From: Citrobacter arsenatis
GTDB taxonomy: Bacteria; Pseudomonadota; Gammaproteobacteria; Enterobacterales; Enterobacteriaceae
DNA length: 64,000 nucleotides
Direction: 5' to 3'
NCBI RefSeq assembly: GCF_004353845.1
Contig: NZ_CP037864.1
Coordinates: forward strand, 3,844,001-3,908,000
Positions within the stretch are counted from its first letter, which is position 1, and the number at the start of each line of letters is the position of its first letter. Positions 41,588 to 49,598 of the stretch are shown here, one piece after another. A program made the position numbers and the translations under genes. Below the pieces are notes generated by a model that saw only the letters and a program-made list of their open reading frames with translations, was not told where the DNA came from and did no database searches.

Positions 41588-42493
41588 TTAGACGTCGTCG
41601 CCGTAACCGAGGCTGCGCAGCGCGCGTTCGTCATCGGCCCAGCCGGATTTCACTTTCACCCACAGTTCGAGGTGAACGGGCGCTTCGAACATCTCCTGCA
41701 TGTCTTTACGCGCTTCGATGCCGATGGTTTTAATCTTGGCCCCTTTGTTGCCAATAACCATCTTCTTCTGCCCTTCACGTTCAACGAGGATCAGACCGTT
41801 AATGTCGTAGCCACCGCGCTCGTTAGAGATGAAACGCTCAATCTCCACGGTAACGGAGTACGGCAGCTCAGCCCCCAGAAAACGCATCAGCTTTTCACGG
41901 ATGATTTCAGAGGCCATAAAGCGCTGAGAACGGTCGGTGATGTAATCTTCCGGGAAGTGATGAATGGCTTCCGGCAGGTGCTTACGCACGATGCCCGCGA
42001 CGGTATCGACATTCAGACCGGTTTCGGCAGAGATCGGGACGATATCGAGGAAGTTCATCTGGCTTGCCAGGAACTGCAGGTGCGGCAGCAGATCGGCTTT
42101 TTCCTGAACGTTGTCTACTTTGTTCACGGCCAGAATTACCGGAGCTTTACCGTCGCGCAGTTTGTTGAGCACCATTTCGTCGTCCGGCGTCCAGCGAGTG
42201 CCTTCGACAACGAAAATAACCAGTTCAACATCACCAATCGAGCTGCTCGCCGCTTTGTTCATCAGGCGGTTAATCGCCCGTTTTTCTTCCATATGCAGGC
42301 CAGGAGTATCAACATAAATCGCCTGATACGCGCCTTCGGTATGGATGCCAACAATACGGTGACGTGTTGTCTGAGCCTTACGTGAGGTAATGGAAATCTT
42401 CTGCCCAAGCAGATTATTCAACAGGGTCGATTTACCGACGTTCGGGCGACCGACGATGGCAATAAATCCGCAGTAAGTTTTATCGATGCTCAT
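41588..42493 (-). CDS. era: GTPase Era
   Basis: A 301-residue essential GTPase for 16S rRNA maturation and 30S assembly. It shows G1 GRPNVGKST (15-23), G3 DTPGLH, G4 NKVD and a C-terminal KH domain with VIGNKGAKIKTIG near residue 228-240, which binds near the 3' end of 16S rRNA. The start overlaps the rnc stop (ATGA), as in E. coli, so RNase III and Era are made from one coupled message. Confidence 0.98.
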   Translation of the reverse strand: MSIDKTYCGFIAIVGRPNVGKSTLLNNLLGQKISITSRKAQTTRHRIVGIHTEGAYQAIYVDTPGLHMEEKRAINRLMNKAASSSIGDVELVIFVVEGTRWTPDDEMVLNKLRDGKAPVILAVNKVDNVQEKADLLPHLQFLASQMNFLDIVPISAETGLNVDTVAGIVRKHLPEAIHHFPEDYITDRSQRFMASEIIREKLMRFLGAELPYSVTVEIERFISNERGGYDINGLILVEREGQKKMVIGNKGAKIKTIGIEARKDMQEMFEAPVHLELWVKVKSGWADDERALRSLGYGDDV

Positions 42494-43170
42494 TCCAGCT
42501 CCAGTTTTTTCAACGCCTGTTCGGCGGCAGCCTGCTCAGCCTTACGACGGCTCGAACCTGTGCCAACCACCGGTTCACTCAGGCCGCTGACCTGGCAGTG
42601 GATAGTAAATTCTTGATCGTGTGCTTCACCACGGACCTGCACCACCAGATAGGACGGCAGCGGCAGGTGACGACCCTGCAAATATTCCTGCAGGCGCGTT
42701 TTCGGATCTTTTTGTTTATCACCTGGGCTAATTTCATCCAGACGAGTCTGATACCAGTTCAGGATCAGTTGCTCAACGGTTTGAATATCGCTGTCGAGGA
42801 AGACGCCACCGATCAACGCTTCAACGGTATCGGCGAGGATCGATTCACGACGGAAGCCGCCGCTTTTCAGCTCGCCTGGCCCCAAACGTAAACATTCACC
42901 GAGGTCAAATTCACGGGCTAATTCAGCCAGCGTATTGCCGCGAACCAGCGTTGCGCGCATGCGGCTCATATCACCTTCATCCACACGCGGGAAACGGTGA
43001 TACAGCGCATTAGCGATAACAAAGCTCAAAATAGAGTCGCCTAAAAATTCTAAACGCTCGTTATGTTTGCTGCTGGCGCTACGGTGAGTTAATGCCTGCT
43101 GCAACAGCTCCTGATGATTAAAAGTGTAGCCCAGCTTCCGTTGAAGCCGATTAATTACGATGGGGTTCAT
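42490..43170 (-). CDS. rnc: Ribonuclease III
   Basis: A 226-residue double-strand-specific endoribonuclease. The catalytic signature is NERLEFLGDSILSF (E38-S51 region, with D45). The second catalytic glutamate is E117, in the ADTVEALIGG segment. A C-terminal double-stranded RNA-binding domain includes GTGSSRRKAEQAAAEQAL. It processes rRNA precursors and many mRNAs, including its own leader; the self-targeted stem is visible upstream. It overlaps era by 4 bases. Confidence 0.98.
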   Translation of the reverse strand: MNPIVINRLQRKLGYTFNHQELLQQALTHRSASSKHNERLEFLGDSILSFVIANALYHRFPRVDEGDMSRMRATLVRGNTLAELAREFDLGECLRLGPGELKSGGFRRESILADTVEALIGGVFLDSDIQTVEQLILNWYQTRLDEISPGDKQKDPKTRLQEYLQGRHLPLPSYLVVQVRGEAHDQEFTIHCQVSGLSEPVVGTGSSRRKAEQAAAEQALKKLELE

Positions 43171-43439
43171 GCGATACCAATAAATGAATGCGTCAACAAT
43201 TCAGCACACGAAACAGACCTGATATATACACTTCAGCCTGAATGATTTTGTGTATACATGGCTTATACAGGTGGACCAACGCTGTTTCGTGTGCCGTGGC
43301 GACCTGAGGGCGCCAACCTGAAACTTCGGGGGAATATTCTATACACAACGACAAGGGATGTCGTTAGTCTGCGGGAATTTATCCGAGAAATAATTCACGC
43401 TGTCGCCATAATGACGACAACGTGAACGATTATCGGCAA
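43171..43439. other. 269-bp rnc-lepB intergenic region
   Basis: It contains the rnc leader stem (listed separately) and about 145 bases between that stem and the lepB stop. No additional gene is seen. A rnc promoter is expected between about 43300 and 43400, but no convincing -35/-10 pair stands out. Confidence 0.5.
43204..43294 (-). promoter_or_regulatory. rnc leader stem-loop, RNase III autoregulatory site
   Basis: GCACACGAAACAG (43204-43216) pairs perfectly with CTGTTTCGTGTGC (43282-43294). Inner arms ACCTG/CAGGT and TATACAC/GTGTATA extend the stem, making a long double-stranded structure 34-124 bases before the rnc start codon. In E. coli RNase III cuts such a leader hairpin to destabilise its own message. 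Confidence 0.85.
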
Positions 43440-44414
43440 TTAGTGGATGCCACCAATACGGCTTAAACGCACACCGGTCGGCCATTCGCCTTCTTGCTTG
43501 TCGAAACTCATCCAGATAGCGGTCGCTTTACCCACCAGATTCGCTTCCGGCACAAATCCCCAATAACGGCTGTCCGCGCTGTTGTCACGGTTATCACCCA
43601 TCATGAAGTAGTGTCCCGGCGGGACGATCCAGGTTGCCAGTTGCTGGCCTGGCTGGCGGTAATACATCCCCACCTGATCCTGCGCGATTGGCACGGTCAG
43701 AATGCGGTGCGTTACCTCACCCAGCGTTTCTTTACGCTCGGAGAGGCGAATACCGTTTTCTTTCGTTTCATTCAGCGGAACTTCAAAGAAGCCGCTGGTC
43801 GCTTCTCCGCCGTTGCGACGAGCAAAGGTCTGCACAAAATCGCTTGGCTGAACATCAGAGTAGGTTACCGGCAGCGCGTTTTCACACGCCTGACCGGAGC
43901 TGCAACCTGGCTGAATAGTGACCTCTTTCGCCACCGGATCGTACGTCACTTTGTCACCCGGTAAACCGACAGCGCGTTTGATGTAGTCCAGACGCGGATC
44001 TTCCGGGTATTTAAACACCACGATATCCCCGCGTTTCGGATGACCGGTTTCGATCAGCGTTTTCTGGTAAATCGGATCTTTAATCCCGTAGGCGAATTTT
44101 TCCACCAGGATAAAGTCACCGATAAGCAGCGTCGGCATCATCGAACCAGACGGGATCTGGAACGGCTCATAAATAAATGAACGCACCACCAGCACAATAG
44201 CCAGGACCGGGAAAACGGATGCCCCGGTTTCCAGCCAGCCCGGCTTAGGGGCCACTTTTTTCAGCGTTGCTTTATCCAGTGAATCACCCGCAGCAGCTTG
44301 CGCTGCTGCCTGACGCTCCCGGCGTTTTGGCGCGAAGATGAATTTATCTACGCACCATAAAATGCCCGTCACCAGTGTGGCAATCACCAGAATCAGGGCA
44401 AACATGTTCGCCAT
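43440..44414 (-). CDS. lepB: Signal peptidase I
   Basis: A 324-residue inner-membrane serine protease that removes Sec and Tat signal peptides. It has an N-terminal TM helix (about 4-22), a basic cytoplasmic loop, a second TM (about 62-80), then the catalytic serine S91 in IPSGSMMPTL and the general base K146 in DYIKRAVGLPGD. Box E GDNRDNSADSRYWG is near residue 273. The same catalytic numbering as E. coli LepB is kept. It lies 15 bases downstream of lepA. Confidence 0.98.
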   Translation of the reverse strand: MANMFALILVIATLVTGILWCVDKFIFAPKRRERQAAAQAAAGDSLDKATLKKVAPKPGWLETGASVFPVLAIVLVVRSFIYEPFQIPSGSMMPTLLIGDFILVEKFAYGIKDPIYQKTLIETGHPKRGDIVVFKYPEDPRLDYIKRAVGLPGDKVTYDPVAKEVTIQPGCSSGQACENALPVTYSDVQPSDFVQTFARRNGGEATSGFFEVPLNETKENGIRLSERKETLGEVTHRILTVPIAQDQVGMYYRQPGQQLATWIVPPGHYFMMGDNRDNSADSRYWGFVPEANLVGKATAIWMSFDKQEGEWPTGVRLSRIGGIH

Positions 44415-44429
44415 GCCAACTCCTTAAGA

Positions 44430-46229
44430 TTATTTGCTGTCTTTACCGACATGCAGAATGGCGAGGAAGGCTTCCTGCGGCAGTTCGACGTTACCGATCT
44501 GCTTCATGCGCTTTTTACCCTCTTTCTGTTTTTGCAGCAGCTTTTTCTTACGGCTGATATCGCCACCGTAGCATTTCGCCAGAACGTTTTTACGCAGTTG
44601 CTTAACCGTTGAACGCGCGATGATGTGCGTACCAATGGCCGCCTGGATCGCGATATCAAACTGCTGGCGAGGGATCAGATCTTTCATCTTCTCGACCAGT
44701 TCACGACCACGGCTCTGGGAGTTGTCGCGGTGCGTGATCAGCGCCAGCGCATCGACGCGTTCGTTGTTGATGAGAACATCAACACGCACCATGTCAGACG
44801 CCTGGAAGCGCTTGAAGTTATAGTCCAGTGACGCATAGCCACGAGAGGTTGACTTCAGACGGTCGAAGAAGTCGAGCACAACTTCCGCCATCGGAATTTC
44901 ATAGGTCAGCGCCACCTGGTTACCGTGGTAAACCATGTTGGTCTGTACACCGCGTTTCTCGATACACAGCGTAATGACGTTACCGAGGTAAGCCTGCGGC
45001 AGCAGCATGTGACACTCAGCGATCGGCTCACGCAGTTCGTAGATGTTGTTCAGCGGCGGCAGCTTGGACGGGCTGTCGACGTAGATAGTCTCTTTCGCCG
45101 TGGTTTCCACTTCGTAGACTACGGTCGGCGCGGTAGTGATCAGATCCAGATCGTACTCACGCTCCAGACGTTCCTGAATGATCTCCATGTGCAACAGGCC
45201 GAGGAAGCCACAGCGGAAACCGAAGCCCAGCGCGGTTGAGCTTTCCGGCTCGTAGAACAGGGAGGCGTCATTGAGGCTCAGCTTACCAAGAGCGTCACGG
45301 AAGTTTTCGTAGTCGTCAGAGCTCACCGGGAACAGACCGGCGTAAACCTGCGGCTTCACTTTTTTAAAGCCAGGCAGCGGTTTGTCTGCCGGGTTACGCG
45401 CCTGTGTCAGGGTATCGCCAACCGGTGCGCCGAGGATGTCTTTAATCGCACAAACCAACCAACCTACCTCGCCGCATTTCAGCTCGGTACGGTCAACCTG
45501 TTTTGGCGTGAAGATGCCCAGGCGGTCGGCGTTATAGACCTGACCGGTGCTCATCACTTTGATTTTGTCGCCTTTACGCATGGTGCCGTTTTTAATACGC
45601 ACCAGTGATACTACGCCAAGGTAGTTATCGAACCAGGAGTCGATAATCAGCGCCTGCAATGGGCCTTCCGGGTCGCCTTCCGGCGGCGGGATGTCGCGCA
45701 CCAGACGTTCAAGAACGTCAGTGACGCCAACACCGGTTTTCGCCGAGCAGCGAACGGCGTCCGTCGCATCGATACCGACAATATCTTCGATCTCTTCCGC
45801 TACGCGCTCAGGATCGGCGGCTGGTAGGTCAATTTTGTTCAGTACCGGCACCACTTCCAGGTCCATTTCCATGGCGGTATAGCAGTTAGCCAGGGTCTGC
45901 GCTTCGACGCCCTGTCCGGCATCAACCACCAGCAATGCGCCTTCACAGGCAGCAAGCGAACGGGAGACTTCATACGAGAAGTCAACGTGGCCCGGGGTGT
46001 CGATAAAGTTAAGCTGATAGGTTTCACCATCAGATGCTTTGAAGTCGAGCGTCACGCTCTGCGCTTTGATAGTAATACCGCGCTCACGCTCAAGATCCAT
46101 CGAGTCGAGAACCTGCGCTTCCATTTCACGGTCAGACAGGCCACCGCAGATCTGGATAATACGGTCAGACAGCGTCGATTTACCGTGGTCGATGTGAGCT
46201 ATGATTGAAAAGTTACGTATGTTCTTCAT
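44430..46229 (-). CDS. lepA: Elongation factor 4 (back-translocating GTPase LepA)
   Basis: A 599-residue translational GTPase. The G1 loop is AHIDHGKST, with RGITIKA, DTPGHVDF and NKIDLP following. EF-G-like domains and the LepA-specific C-terminal domain (CYGGDISRKKKLLQKQKEGK) complete it. It acts on the ribosome in initiation and stalled elongation. It heads the lepA-lepB operon. Confidence 0.98.
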   Translation of the reverse strand: MKNIRNFSIIAHIDHGKSTLSDRIIQICGGLSDREMEAQVLDSMDLERERGITIKAQSVTLDFKASDGETYQLNFIDTPGHVDFSYEVSRSLAACEGALLVVDAGQGVEAQTLANCYTAMEMDLEVVPVLNKIDLPAADPERVAEEIEDIVGIDATDAVRCSAKTGVGVTDVLERLVRDIPPPEGDPEGPLQALIIDSWFDNYLGVVSLVRIKNGTMRKGDKIKVMSTGQVYNADRLGIFTPKQVDRTELKCGEVGWLVCAIKDILGAPVGDTLTQARNPADKPLPGFKKVKPQVYAGLFPVSSDDYENFRDALGKLSLNDASLFYEPESSTALGFGFRCGFLGLLHMEIIQERLEREYDLDLITTAPTVVYEVETTAKETIYVDSPSKLPPLNNIYELREPIAECHMLLPQAYLGNVITLCIEKRGVQTNMVYHGNQVALTYEIPMAEVVLDFFDRLKSTSRGYASLDYNFKRFQASDMVRVDVLINNERVDALALITHRDNSQSRGRELVEKMKDLIPRQQFDIAIQAAIGTHIIARSTVKQLRKNVLAKCYGGDISRKKKLLQKQKEGKKRMKQIGNVELPQEAFLAILHVGKDSK

Positions 46230-46499
46230 ATAGTGTAATTATTGTGCCTTACGCCCGCCGGAGCAGGCTCTGAGAAGTCGCTGATCTGAGCTTAACGTCT
46301 GTTTAAGTGAAACGCCGCATTCTACACTACAACGCTGAGGCGAGGAAATGTTCATAGAGCAAGGATAGCGGGAACTGGAAACAACCTTGCAAAGCTGGTG
46401 AAACTTTTGCCGGATGGCGGCATAAACGCCTAATCCGGCCAACACCTGTATCTGAGGAGGCTGTAGGCCTGATAAGCGCAGCGCCATCAGGCAAAGATA
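46230..46499. other. 270-bp lepA-rseC intergenic region
   Basis: The part next to lepA presumably carries its promoter, while 46408-46493 is a REP pair. No gene was identified in it. No T-run terminator for the rse operon is visible before the REPs. Confidence 0.5.
46408..46493. repeat. REP pair between rseC and lepA
   Basis: TGCCGGATGGCGGCATAAACG with arm CCTAATCCGGCC (46408-46440), and GTAGGCCTGATAAGCGCAGC with arm GCCATCAGGCA (46463-46493). Unlike the other pairs these lie between genes on the same strand, just after the rseC stop. Confidence 0.85.
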
Positions 46500-46964
46500 T
46501 CACTGCTGGGTTTCGACGCGAATAAGATCGGGCGGGAGAGCAACGTTCAGAATGACTGGCTGCCAGGCTTCACGCTCAGCAAGCTTACGGGAGTATCCAC
46601 GGGCAATCAGGAATCCACCCACGCCCCCCAGCACTGCGCCGCTTAATGCCGCAAGGTCGGAGCCAAACAGCACCTGGAATAGCGCAGCGAAGAGAAAAAG
46701 CCCTGCTAATGGAGACATGTAGACCAGCATCGCCGATCCCAACAGGCTACCCTCGGCAATACCCAGTTCAACTTTTTGACCAGGCGCTAAGGGTTCGTCG
46801 CTGGGCACCACGATGGTATGCGTCGTCTGTGGACCCAGTTTGTTTAACACGCGACTCCCACATCCGGCCCGCGAAGCACAGCTGTTACATGATGCTTTAA
46901 CATCACAGCTGACCGTCGCCAGACCATCTTGCCAGGAGACGACTGTCGCCCACTCTTTAATCAT
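46500..46964 (-). CDS. rseC: SoxR-reducing/sigma-E modulator RseC
   Basis: A 154-residue inner-membrane protein with two TM helices (about 70-88 and 94-115, LVYMSPLAGLFLFAALFQVL) and an N-terminal cytoplasmic cysteine cluster CDVKASCNSCASRAGCGS. It belongs to the RseC/RsxC-associated family, acts with the Rsx complex in keeping SoxR reduced and slightly modulates sigma-E. Its start overlaps the rseB stop by 4 bases. It is slightly shorter than the 159-residue E. coli form. Confidence 0.95.
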   Translation of the reverse strand: MIKEWATVVSWQDGLATVSCDVKASCNSCASRAGCGSRVLNKLGPQTTHTIVVPSDEPLAPGQKVELGIAEGSLLGSAMLVYMSPLAGLFLFAALFQVLFGSDLAALSGAVLGGVGGFLIARGYSRKLAEREAWQPVILNVALPPDLIRVETQQ

Positions 46965-47917
46965 TGTGCTGCCCTGAACTTAATATTATCCGCAATACGC
47001 TTCGCCGTTTGCGGCGGGAGCTCGCCCACAATCGTAATTTCCGCGTTATCACGCACGCTGGTGCTGACCGTCCTGCGCCCGGTACGCAGCAGTTGATCGG
47101 TGCTGTTTTGCATCGCACGGTTTACGTTCACCGAGAAACTGAACAGGCCATCAGAATAAAGGCGCGATTCGATCGGCATGTTATCCATCGTTGGCAGCGG
47201 GCGTCGACTGCTGGAGACTTCACTGAAGCCTTGCGGTAACCACGACGGACTCCAGTTGAAGTTGGTTTTCTCGCCCGCAGGAACCGACAGCAGCGGTGGC
47301 AAATTGGCTTTCGCCAGCGTTTGCATGCTGTCACTGACGCCGTTATTTACGGTAAAGGCGATGACGCGGAACTGTTCCAACGTTTCGCCATCACGGTCGA
47401 GAAGATCGACCCGCATCGGCAGCTTAGTCTCCGTGTCCATCCAGACGATATAGCTGTAACGCGTCCCGTCACGAGCGACAACGCGGATCACTTCACAGAG
47501 TCTGTCGGCAATGCGGGTGCGACCTACTGAGATGAAATCATAGTAGGGAGCAAGCCGTTTGAAGTCGGTGTAAATCAGGGATGGCAGAGAGTCGACGATA
47601 TAGTCGCCGTTCAGTGTGAACGGTTCGAGACCTGGCTCAAAATAGCTGATTTCGTTGCCACGTTGCACCACTTCCCGGCGCGGTCCATCCATTTGCAACA
47701 GTTGCGCTAGCGGACGGTTATCCAGGCGGGCATGGCGATAACGTAGGGATTCAACACCCTGCTTATTGATGCTGACAAATGACAGCTCATAGGTTAGCGA
47801 CTGGCTGGCCAGATTCATCTGCTGCAACAACGCCCCGGACGCAGGATTGGCCGAGGCGTTTACAGAGAAGAACAGGCTACCAGCCACAAGTGACATGGCA
47901 AACCAAAGTTGCTTCAT
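46961..47917 (-). CDS. rseB: Sigma-E regulatory protein RseB
   Basis: A 318-residue periplasmic protein with a clear signal peptide (MKQLWFAMSLVAGSLFFSVNASA). It is MucB/RseB family: a LolA-like N-terminal domain and a smaller C-terminal domain. It binds the periplasmic part of RseA and protects it from DegS, releasing it when it senses lipopolysaccharide intermediates. Its start shares one base with the rseA stop. Confidence 0.97.
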   Translation of the reverse strand: MKQLWFAMSLVAGSLFFSVNASANPASGALLQQMNLASQSLTYELSFVSINKQGVESLRYRHARLDNRPLAQLLQMDGPRREVVQRGNEISYFEPGLEPFTLNGDYIVDSLPSLIYTDFKRLAPYYDFISVGRTRIADRLCEVIRVVARDGTRYSYIVWMDTETKLPMRVDLLDRDGETLEQFRVIAFTVNNGVSDSMQTLAKANLPPLLSVPAGEKTNFNWSPSWLPQGFSEVSSSRRPLPTMDNMPIESRLYSDGLFSFSVNVNRAMQNSTDQLLRTGRRTVSTSVRDNAEITIVGELPPQTAKRIADNIKFRAAQ

Positions 47918-48567
47918 TACTGCGATTGCGTTCCTAAAGTTTGAATTCCTGGCACCTGCACAGCGGCTTGCTGTGTTTGGGCCTGCTCAAACTGAAGCTG
48001 TTCAGAGTGCAGTCGACGTTGCAGTTCGTAATCCTGCAACATGGCATTAATACGACGACGCTGCTCCTGCACCTGCTGTTGCTGACCGCCGCTGGCCGTC
48101 GCGTCAGAAGGTACACCCAGGCTTACCGGACTGGCTTTACCCATCATCGGTAATGTATTAAATACCGGCGTTTCGGGCTGCTGGGACGTTTCAGATTGCC
48201 CATTATAGTGCTGGACGCCAACAATAACTGCAAGTGATACGCACGCGGCCACACCCATTTGGGTAAGCTGCGCGGCCCACGGACGCATTTTCTTCCAGAA
48301 TGGCATTTTCTGCCACTGGTGCGGTGCTGGCTGGGCCTCAGGAATCAATGGCGCCGTCTGACGTACTGGCTCATCCTGGATGGCGGCCATTACGCGGGCG
48401 GAAATATCGAAATGGAGAACGTCGGCGGTATCACCTCGCATGGAATCGCGAATCAGGTGATAACTCTCCCAGGTTTGTTGCATTTCCGGGTCGTGAGCCA
48501 GCTCTTTGAGCAACTCAGTATCCAGCGTTTCGCCATCCATTAAAGCGGAAAGTTGTTCTTTCTGCAT
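47917..48567 (-). CDS. rseA: Anti-sigma-E factor RseA
   Basis: A 216-residue single-pass inner-membrane protein. The N-terminal cytoplasmic anti-sigma domain (MQKEQLSALMDGETLDTELL) binds RpoE. The TM segment is about residues 98-118 (MGVAACVSLAVIVGVQHY). The periplasmic part ends in a Gln-rich tail. DegS and RseP degrade it under envelope stress. The start is MQKEQLSAL (48567); a 22-codon extension would overlap the rpoE end. The gap to rpoE is 31 bases. Confidence 0.97.
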   Translation of the reverse strand: MQKEQLSALMDGETLDTELLKELAHDPEMQQTWESYHLIRDSMRGDTADVLHFDISARVMAAIQDEPVRQTAPLIPEAQPAPHQWQKMPFWKKMRPWAAQLTQMGVAACVSLAVIVGVQHYNGQSETSQQPETPVFNTLPMMGKASPVSLGVPSDATASGGQQQQVQEQRRRINAMLQDYELQRRLHSEQLQFEQAQTQQAAVQVPGIQTLGTQSQ

Positions 48568-48598
48568 GCCTAATACCTTTTCCAGTATCCCGCTATCG

Positions 48599-49174
48599 TC
48601 AACGCCTGATAAGCGGTTGAACTTTATTATCAATAGCTTCCCTCGCTCGGAAGATACGTGAACGCACCGTACCTACCGGACAATCCATGATAGCGGCTAT
48701 CTCTTCATAGCTCAGGCCATCCAGCTCCCGCAAGGTTATTGCCATGCGTAAATCTTCCGGGAGGGACTCAATAGTTCGGAAAACTATCTGTCTCAGTTCT
48801 TCTGACAACATTAAGTTCTCAGGGTTCGAAATTTCTTTCAGCGCACCGCCACTTTCGTAATTCTCTGCTTCAATCGCATCAATATCACTGGAAGGTGGAC
48901 GACGCCCCTGAGCGACCAGGTAATTCTTCGCTGTATTGACTGCAATACGATACAGCCAGGTATAAAAAGCACTATCTCCCCGGAACGAGTCCAGCGCACG
49001 ATAGGCCTTGATAAATGCTTCTTGTACTACATCGGGTACATCACCCGACGGTACATAGCGAGAAACCAGACTCGCCACCTTATGCTGATAGCGCACTACC
49101 AGTAGGTTAAAGGCTTTCTGATCTCCCTTCTGGACCCGTTCTACCAGGACCTGGTCCGTTAACTGCTCGCTCAT
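48599..49174 (-). CDS. rpoE: RNA polymerase sigma-E factor
   Basis: A 191-residue ECF sigma factor for extracytoplasmic stress. Region 2 is around QKAFNLLVVRYQHKVASLVSRYV and YTWLYRIAVNTAKNYL. Region 4 is LPEDLRMAITLRELDGLSYEEIAAIMDCPVGTVRSRIFRARE (about 135-176). The start MSEQLTDQVL (49174) overlaps the rseD leader stop as ATGA. A sigma-E-type promoter lies 83-110 bases upstream, allowing autoregulation. Sequence is very close to E. coli. Confidence 0.98.
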   Translation of the reverse strand: MSEQLTDQVLVERVQKGDQKAFNLLVVRYQHKVASLVSRYVPSGDVPDVVQEAFIKAYRALDSFRGDSAFYTWLYRIAVNTAKNYLVAQGRRPPSSDIDAIEAENYESGGALKEISNPENLMLSEELRQIVFRTIESLPEDLRMAITLRELDGLSYEEIAAIMDCPVGTVRSRIFRAREAIDNKVQPLIRR

Positions 49175-49335
49175 CCGAGGTAAAGTCTCCCCAAACCAAA
49201 TTTCCACGCGCCTTCGAAACGCCACTCCATCAGCTTCACTATGAGCAAGCAAATGCTTAGAGTGCTCAAGTTTCGTAAAGTTCCGTTACGCATTGTTTTT
49301 TGTTTGTCATGTTGTAGACAGGTCTTATCTCTCAT
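49171..49335 (-). CDS. rseD: Leader ORF RseD overlapping rpoE
   Basis: A 54-codon frame starting MRDKTCLQHDKQKTM and ending with the TGA that overlaps the rpoE ATG. This matches the position of the rseD leader described in E. coli, whose translation is coupled to rpoE and repressed by CsrA. The start is uncertain: ATG 49335 is used here, with in-frame TTG 49359 and ATG 49293 as alternatives. The internal sigma-E promoter gives a shorter message lacking the rseD start. Confidence 0.6.
   Translation of the reverse strand: MRDKTCLQHDKQKTMRNGTLRNLSTLSICLLIVKLMEWRFEGAWKFGLGRLYLG
49257..49284 (-). promoter_or_regulatory. Sigma-E autoregulatory promoter of rpoE
   Basis: On the minus strand GGAACTT (-35) and TCTAA (-10) are 16 bases apart, the sigma-E consensus (GGAACTT, TCNAA). 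The start point would be near 49250, about 76 nt before the rpoE ATG. Confidence 0.85.
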
Positions 49336-49359
49336 TATAAGTCTACATAACCCGATCAA

Positions 49360-49598
49360 CGCACTATCTGTACAGAAATGCCCATTTCACCGCTTGCAGA
49401 GTAACCCAACGGGCACTTTATTTCATCACATAATCTGATGCTAACGGTCTGCTTCACAAAATATTTTTGCTCATTTCGTCCTCGTCATGCTTTTCTTTCA
49501 TGTTTAGTCATTGCAACACATTTAAAAATAAAACGTGCAGTATCGCGCAATGTGGTGCTATGGTGACCAAACACTGTTTAGTAAATTAAACAAAAATC
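49360..49598. other. Divergent rpoE/nadB intergenic region
   Basis: It holds the upstream rpoE promoters and the nadB promoter with its NadR box. The part 49440-49560 is AT-rich. No further gene is apparent. Confidence 0.5.
49575..49592. promoter_or_regulatory. NadR box upstream of nadB
   Basis: TGTTTA, six bases, TAAACA: an exact match to the 18-bp NadR operator. It ends 6 bases before the nadB start, so NadR bound with NAD would repress the gene. Confidence 0.93.

Noticed and set aside
41525..42385. 286-codon frame antisense to era
   Set aside because: Covered by era on the minus strand, with a protein rich in His, Phe and Gln typical of antisense translation.
48568..48633. 22-codon N-terminal extension of RseA
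   Set aside because: It would run back into the rpoE 3' end; MQKEQLSAL at 48567 matches the known 216-residue protein.
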